A stretch of DNA of 6,923 nt. It comes from Candidatus Apopatocola equi (GTDB lineage: Bacteria > Bacillota > Clostridia > Oscillospirales > Oscillospiraceae). This document shows positions 5,236 through 6,923 of this stretch, piece after piece. Location: contig JAGHSH010000226.1 in the NCBI GenBank assembly GCA_018065965.1, forward strand, positions 1 through 6,923, read 5' to 3'. Position 1 is the first letter of the stretch, and the number at the start of each line of letters is the position of its first letter. The notes beneath the pieces are model-generated. The model saw only the letters and a list, made by a program, of their open reading frames with translations, searched no databases and was not told the origin of the DNA. Position numbers and translations under genes: made by a program.

Positions 5236-6318
5236 TTATGCGCGCTTGTAGAGCTTGTTGTAGTAGTTCAGGGAGTAGTTGAAGAGCTCGTCGCGGGCGA
5301 TGGCGGTCTGCTCGGGCTTGCCCCAGATGGAGGCGACCGCACGGCCGTTCACACCGTACTTCTCCACGAAGGCGTCAACGGCGTCGCGGATCTGCTGCTC
5401 GTTCCATTCGGGATCCAGACGGAGGCCGAACACGAAGGACAGCTCTTTGTTGAAGTTCATCAGCTCATCAGGCTCGTTGATGGGCTGCTGGGGGTTCCAG
5501 ATATCCACGCCCATGTCGATCATCTCGGGGCAGTACTGGATGTTCTTGCCGCAGGAGTGCAGCTCAATGAACTTGCCCTGAGCCTTCAGGGTCTGGAAGA
5601 AGCGCTTCGTGGGGGGCACGATGAACTCGCGGAACATCTCGTTGGAGTAGAAGCCGGCGCGCTGGGTGCCCCAGTCGTCGTGGTAGAGGACGCCGTCCAC
5701 GCGGCCGTAGTTGTCGATGACCTTCTGGCAGAGCTCGATCTTGTAGTCGGCCATCTTCTCCAGGAAGCGGTGCATGGCCTCGGGATCGGTGTAGAAGGAA
5801 AGCAGGTACTCATCGAAGGGCATCATCTCGTGGACGCGCTCGGTGATGCCTTCCACGCACTGATAGATGTGAGCACGCTCGGGATCCAGATTGGCGGCGA
5901 GCTTGGCGCCGTCGGTCTTCCAGTCGGGCAGGCTCAGATCGGGCCAGTCAAAATCGTTCTCCCAGTTCTCAAAATCGTTGATGACGCGGGTGCCGGGCAT
6001 GGTGATGGAGCCGCCGGCGGAGGGAACCCACTGCCACAGAACGCCCCACCAGTCATAGTCGTCCACGGTCTCGGGCACGGGGTGCTCCTCGATGGCGTCG
6101 GGCCAGATGGTGTTGGTATCGTTGCCGTAGAGGGGCATCCAGTAAGGCTGATTGCCGGTGACGGCACGCTTATAGTTCTCGGAAACGGCGATGGGATAGG
6201 GACGCTGATCCAGCGGAGCCTTGGGACGCTGCATCATGGCGGGCAAGGACTTGGGATCCTGCCAGTACCGGCTGTAATCGCGGGTGGCGGCACGCTGCAT
6301 ATACTTGCTGACGCTCAT
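5236..6318 (-). CDS. Uroporphyrinogen decarboxylase-like (UroD/MtaA superfamily) protein
   Basis: A 360-residue protein. The superfamily is shown by the C-terminal barrel sequence GKFIELHSCGKNIQYCPEMI (248-267) followed by DMGVDIWNPQQPIN, and by the acidic strand-end motif VLYHDDWGTQ (210-219). In corrinoid-dependent methyltransferases of this superfamily the HxC pair (His254, Cys256 here) helps bind zinc. The usual later cysteine is missing: the equivalent C-terminal segment reads ASIWGKPEQ (329-337). The protein is therefore probably not a haem-pathway decarboxylase but one of the UroD-like proteins linked to methyl transfer or O-demethylation in anaerobes; the substrate is unknown. No corrinoid protein is adjacent. 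The start is ATG at 6318, with AGGAGG (6333-6328) nine bases upstream. The frame is open to 6531, but that extension has no family-like sequence. A divergent regulator-like gene lies upstream. Confidence 0.88.
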   Translation of the reverse strand: MSVSKYMQRAATRDYSRYWQDPKSLPAMMQRPKAPLDQRPYPIAVSENYKRAVTGNQPYWMPLYGNDTNTIWPDAIEEHPVPETVDDYDWWGVLWQWVPSAGGSITMPGTRVINDFENWENDFDWPDLSLPDWKTDGAKLAANLDPERAHIYQCVEGITERVHEMMPFDEYLLSFYTDPEAMHRFLEKMADYKIELCQKVIDNYGRVDGVLYHDDWGTQRAGFYSNEMFREFIVPPTKRFFQTLKAQGKFIELHSCGKNIQYCPEMIDMGVDIWNPQQPINEPDELMNFNKELSFVFGLRLDPEWNEQQIRDAVDAFVEKYGVNGRAVASIWGKPEQTAIARDELFNYSLNYYNKLYKRA

Positions 6319-6364
6319 ACGGTGGTTCCTCCTACATTTGATGAATAAATTATGATTTGAAACA

Positions 6365-6442
6365 GCATTTTTCGGAGCGAATGAGAAAAAAGTATGATGA
6401 AAATGCCCTATTCTCATGGTCTTATGATTGCAACAACTCCGA
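6365..6442 (-). promoter_or_regulatory. Structured 5' leader of the UroD-like gene
   Basis: Three inverted repeats lie in the predicted leader. TCGGAG (6372-6377) pairs with CTCCGA (6437-6442). ATGAGAA (6381-6387), nested inside, pairs with TTCTCAT (6411-6417). GCATTTT (6365-6371) pairs with AAAATGC (6400-6406) and interleaves with both. The last pairing would form a pseudoknot with the others or compete with them. I do not recognise a known riboswitch; the repeats could also be protein-binding operator sites. Confidence 0.35.
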
Positions 6443-6456
6443 CTATATGCTATTAT
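6428..6456 (+). promoter_or_regulatory. Promoter for the divergent regulator-like gene
   Basis: -35 TTGCAA (6428-6433), 17-nt spacer, and extended -10 TGC-TATTAT (6448-6456). The start point would be near 6463, leaving a leader of roughly 120 nt to the ATG at 6586. It cannot be occupied by polymerase at the same time as the opposing promoter. Confidence 0.6.
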
Positions 6457-6480
6457 ACTGGCAATGTCCCCCACTTCCAA
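6452..6480 (-). promoter_or_regulatory. Promoter for the UroD-like gene
   Basis: Read on the minus strand: -35 TTGGAA (6480-6475), 17-nt spacer, and perfect -10 TATAAT (6457-6452). Transcription would start near 6445, giving a leader of about 125 nt before the ATG at 6318. The -10 shares its bases with the plus-strand -10 of the divergent gene. Confidence 0.7.
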
Positions 6481-6585
6481 TAGACACACAGCATAATCTA
6501 TTCCGGCTTTTGCCCAGAAAAAATTGTGCAAATATGTTAGAAACTCTTTCCGGAATCACCATTCTACCCACCGGGAGGTATGAGA

Positions 6586-6923
6586 ATGAAGCTCAGTATG
6601 TGGATGATCGCCAACCGGCTCAGCGCCATGGATATGCAAATGGAGTTGGCCGAGGATGCTCCTGTTACATTAAACTCCGCCAGACTGGCCTATGCCACCA
6701 ATTGCGTCCATGTGTACTCCGACGGAAGCGATGTGGTATGCAAGGGTGACGGCGGTACGCTTCGCTTTCACAACATGGATCTGCGCACCGGCTTTGAGGT
6801 GGTGCAGAGCGTTTTTGATTACTTCGAGGACTGGAAGAGCTGTATGCAGGAGGACATCAGCGCCCAGAATTTTCAGGCTGCCATCTCTCTGGCATGGCAG
6901 GTGCTGCACAATCCCATTATCCT
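6586..6923 (+). CDS. N-terminal part of a putative PucR/CdaR-like transcriptional regulator
   Basis: The gene runs off the right edge; 112 residues are visible. It begins MKLSMWMIANRLSAMDMQ and contains NSARLAYATNCVHVYSDG, a phrase FEVVQSVFDYFEDWKS (70-85), and AISLAWQVLHNPIIL at the end. From memory this N-terminal layout, ending in a 'xNPIxL' turn that begins a sensor domain, matches PucR/CdaR-type helix-turn-helix regulators of Clostridia, whose DNA-binding domain lies at the C-terminus, outside this window. The ATG at 6586 is preferred because GGGAGG (6573-6578) is seven bases before it; the ATG at 6580 is only one base from that site. Its divergence from the UroD-like gene and the shared promoter region suggest that it controls that gene. 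The coding call is good; the family call is tentative. Confidence 0.6.
   Translation, partial: MKLSMWMIANRLSAMDMQMELAEDAPVTLNSARLAYATNCVHVYSDGSDVVCKGDGGTLRFHNMDLRTGFEVVQSVFDYFEDWKSCMQEDISAQNFQAAISLAWQVLHNPII

Noticed and set aside
5557..6348. 263-codon plus-strand open frame within the UroD-like gene
   Set aside because: Low-complexity Gly/Val/Leu/His-rich translation typical of antisense to a GC-rich gene; no ribosome binding site, and the opposite strand has clear family motifs.
6319..6531. N-terminal extension of the UroD-like protein to 6531
   Set aside because: The AGGAGG site is placed exactly for the ATG at 6318, the predicted promoter lies inside the extension, and the extra residues have no family-like character.
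1..6923. CRISPR array, tRNA or rRNA genes
   Set aside because: No regularly spaced short repeats, cloverleaf-like segment with a TTCGA-type arm, or rRNA-like conserved sequence was seen on either strand.

Overview
The window looks like a chromosomal segment of a moderately GC-rich, low-GC-lineage Gram-positive of the class Clostridia. The support is the rplU-rpmA-obg order, a Firmicutes-type TepA (ClpP-family) protein, strong AGGAGG-type ribosome binding sites and many intrinsic terminators. A gut Oscillospiraceae-like bacterium would fit, but that is inference; no rRNA or other taxonomic marker is present.

Left part (1-1916): the 3' end of rplU (ribosomal protein L21), rpmA (L27), a clear intrinsic terminator, and obg (ribosome-assembly GTPase), ending in a hairpin terminator. 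Two details differ from the usual Firmicutes arrangement. There is no prp (L27 protease) gene between rplU and rpmA, and L27 has no cleavable N-terminal extension.

Middle (about 1919-3931): an island of roughly 2 kb, visibly AT-richer in its centre, holding a decayed minus-strand coding sequence. Protein-like sequence passes through all three minus-strand frames, with two frame changes and two in-frame stops. Its modules resemble the toxin/nuclease-like 'polyvalent protein' domains carried by phages and conjugative elements of gut Clostridia. Two of its segments share a 57-nt direct repeat. The island lies exactly between two near-identical terminator hairpins, one ending obg (+) and one ending tepA (-), with the same 14-bp sequence at both edges. 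It therefore looks like an insertion or recombination scar between two convergent genes. It also contains a plus-strand hairpin element with a T-tail that coding does not explain.

Right part (3943-6923): tepA (-); then a small exported protein with two CxxC knuckles, expressed from a near-consensus promoter (+); a back-to-back pair of hairpin terminators; a uroporphyrinogen-decarboxylase-like (UroD/MtaA superfamily) protein (-); and the 5' end of a divergent gene (+) that resembles a PucR/CdaR-type regulator. The last two genes are read from divergent promoters whose -10 boxes occupy the same bases, and the UroD-like gene has a long leader with inverted repeats. This suggests a regulator-enzyme switch. 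No tRNA, rRNA, CRISPR array, integrase or transposase was seen.
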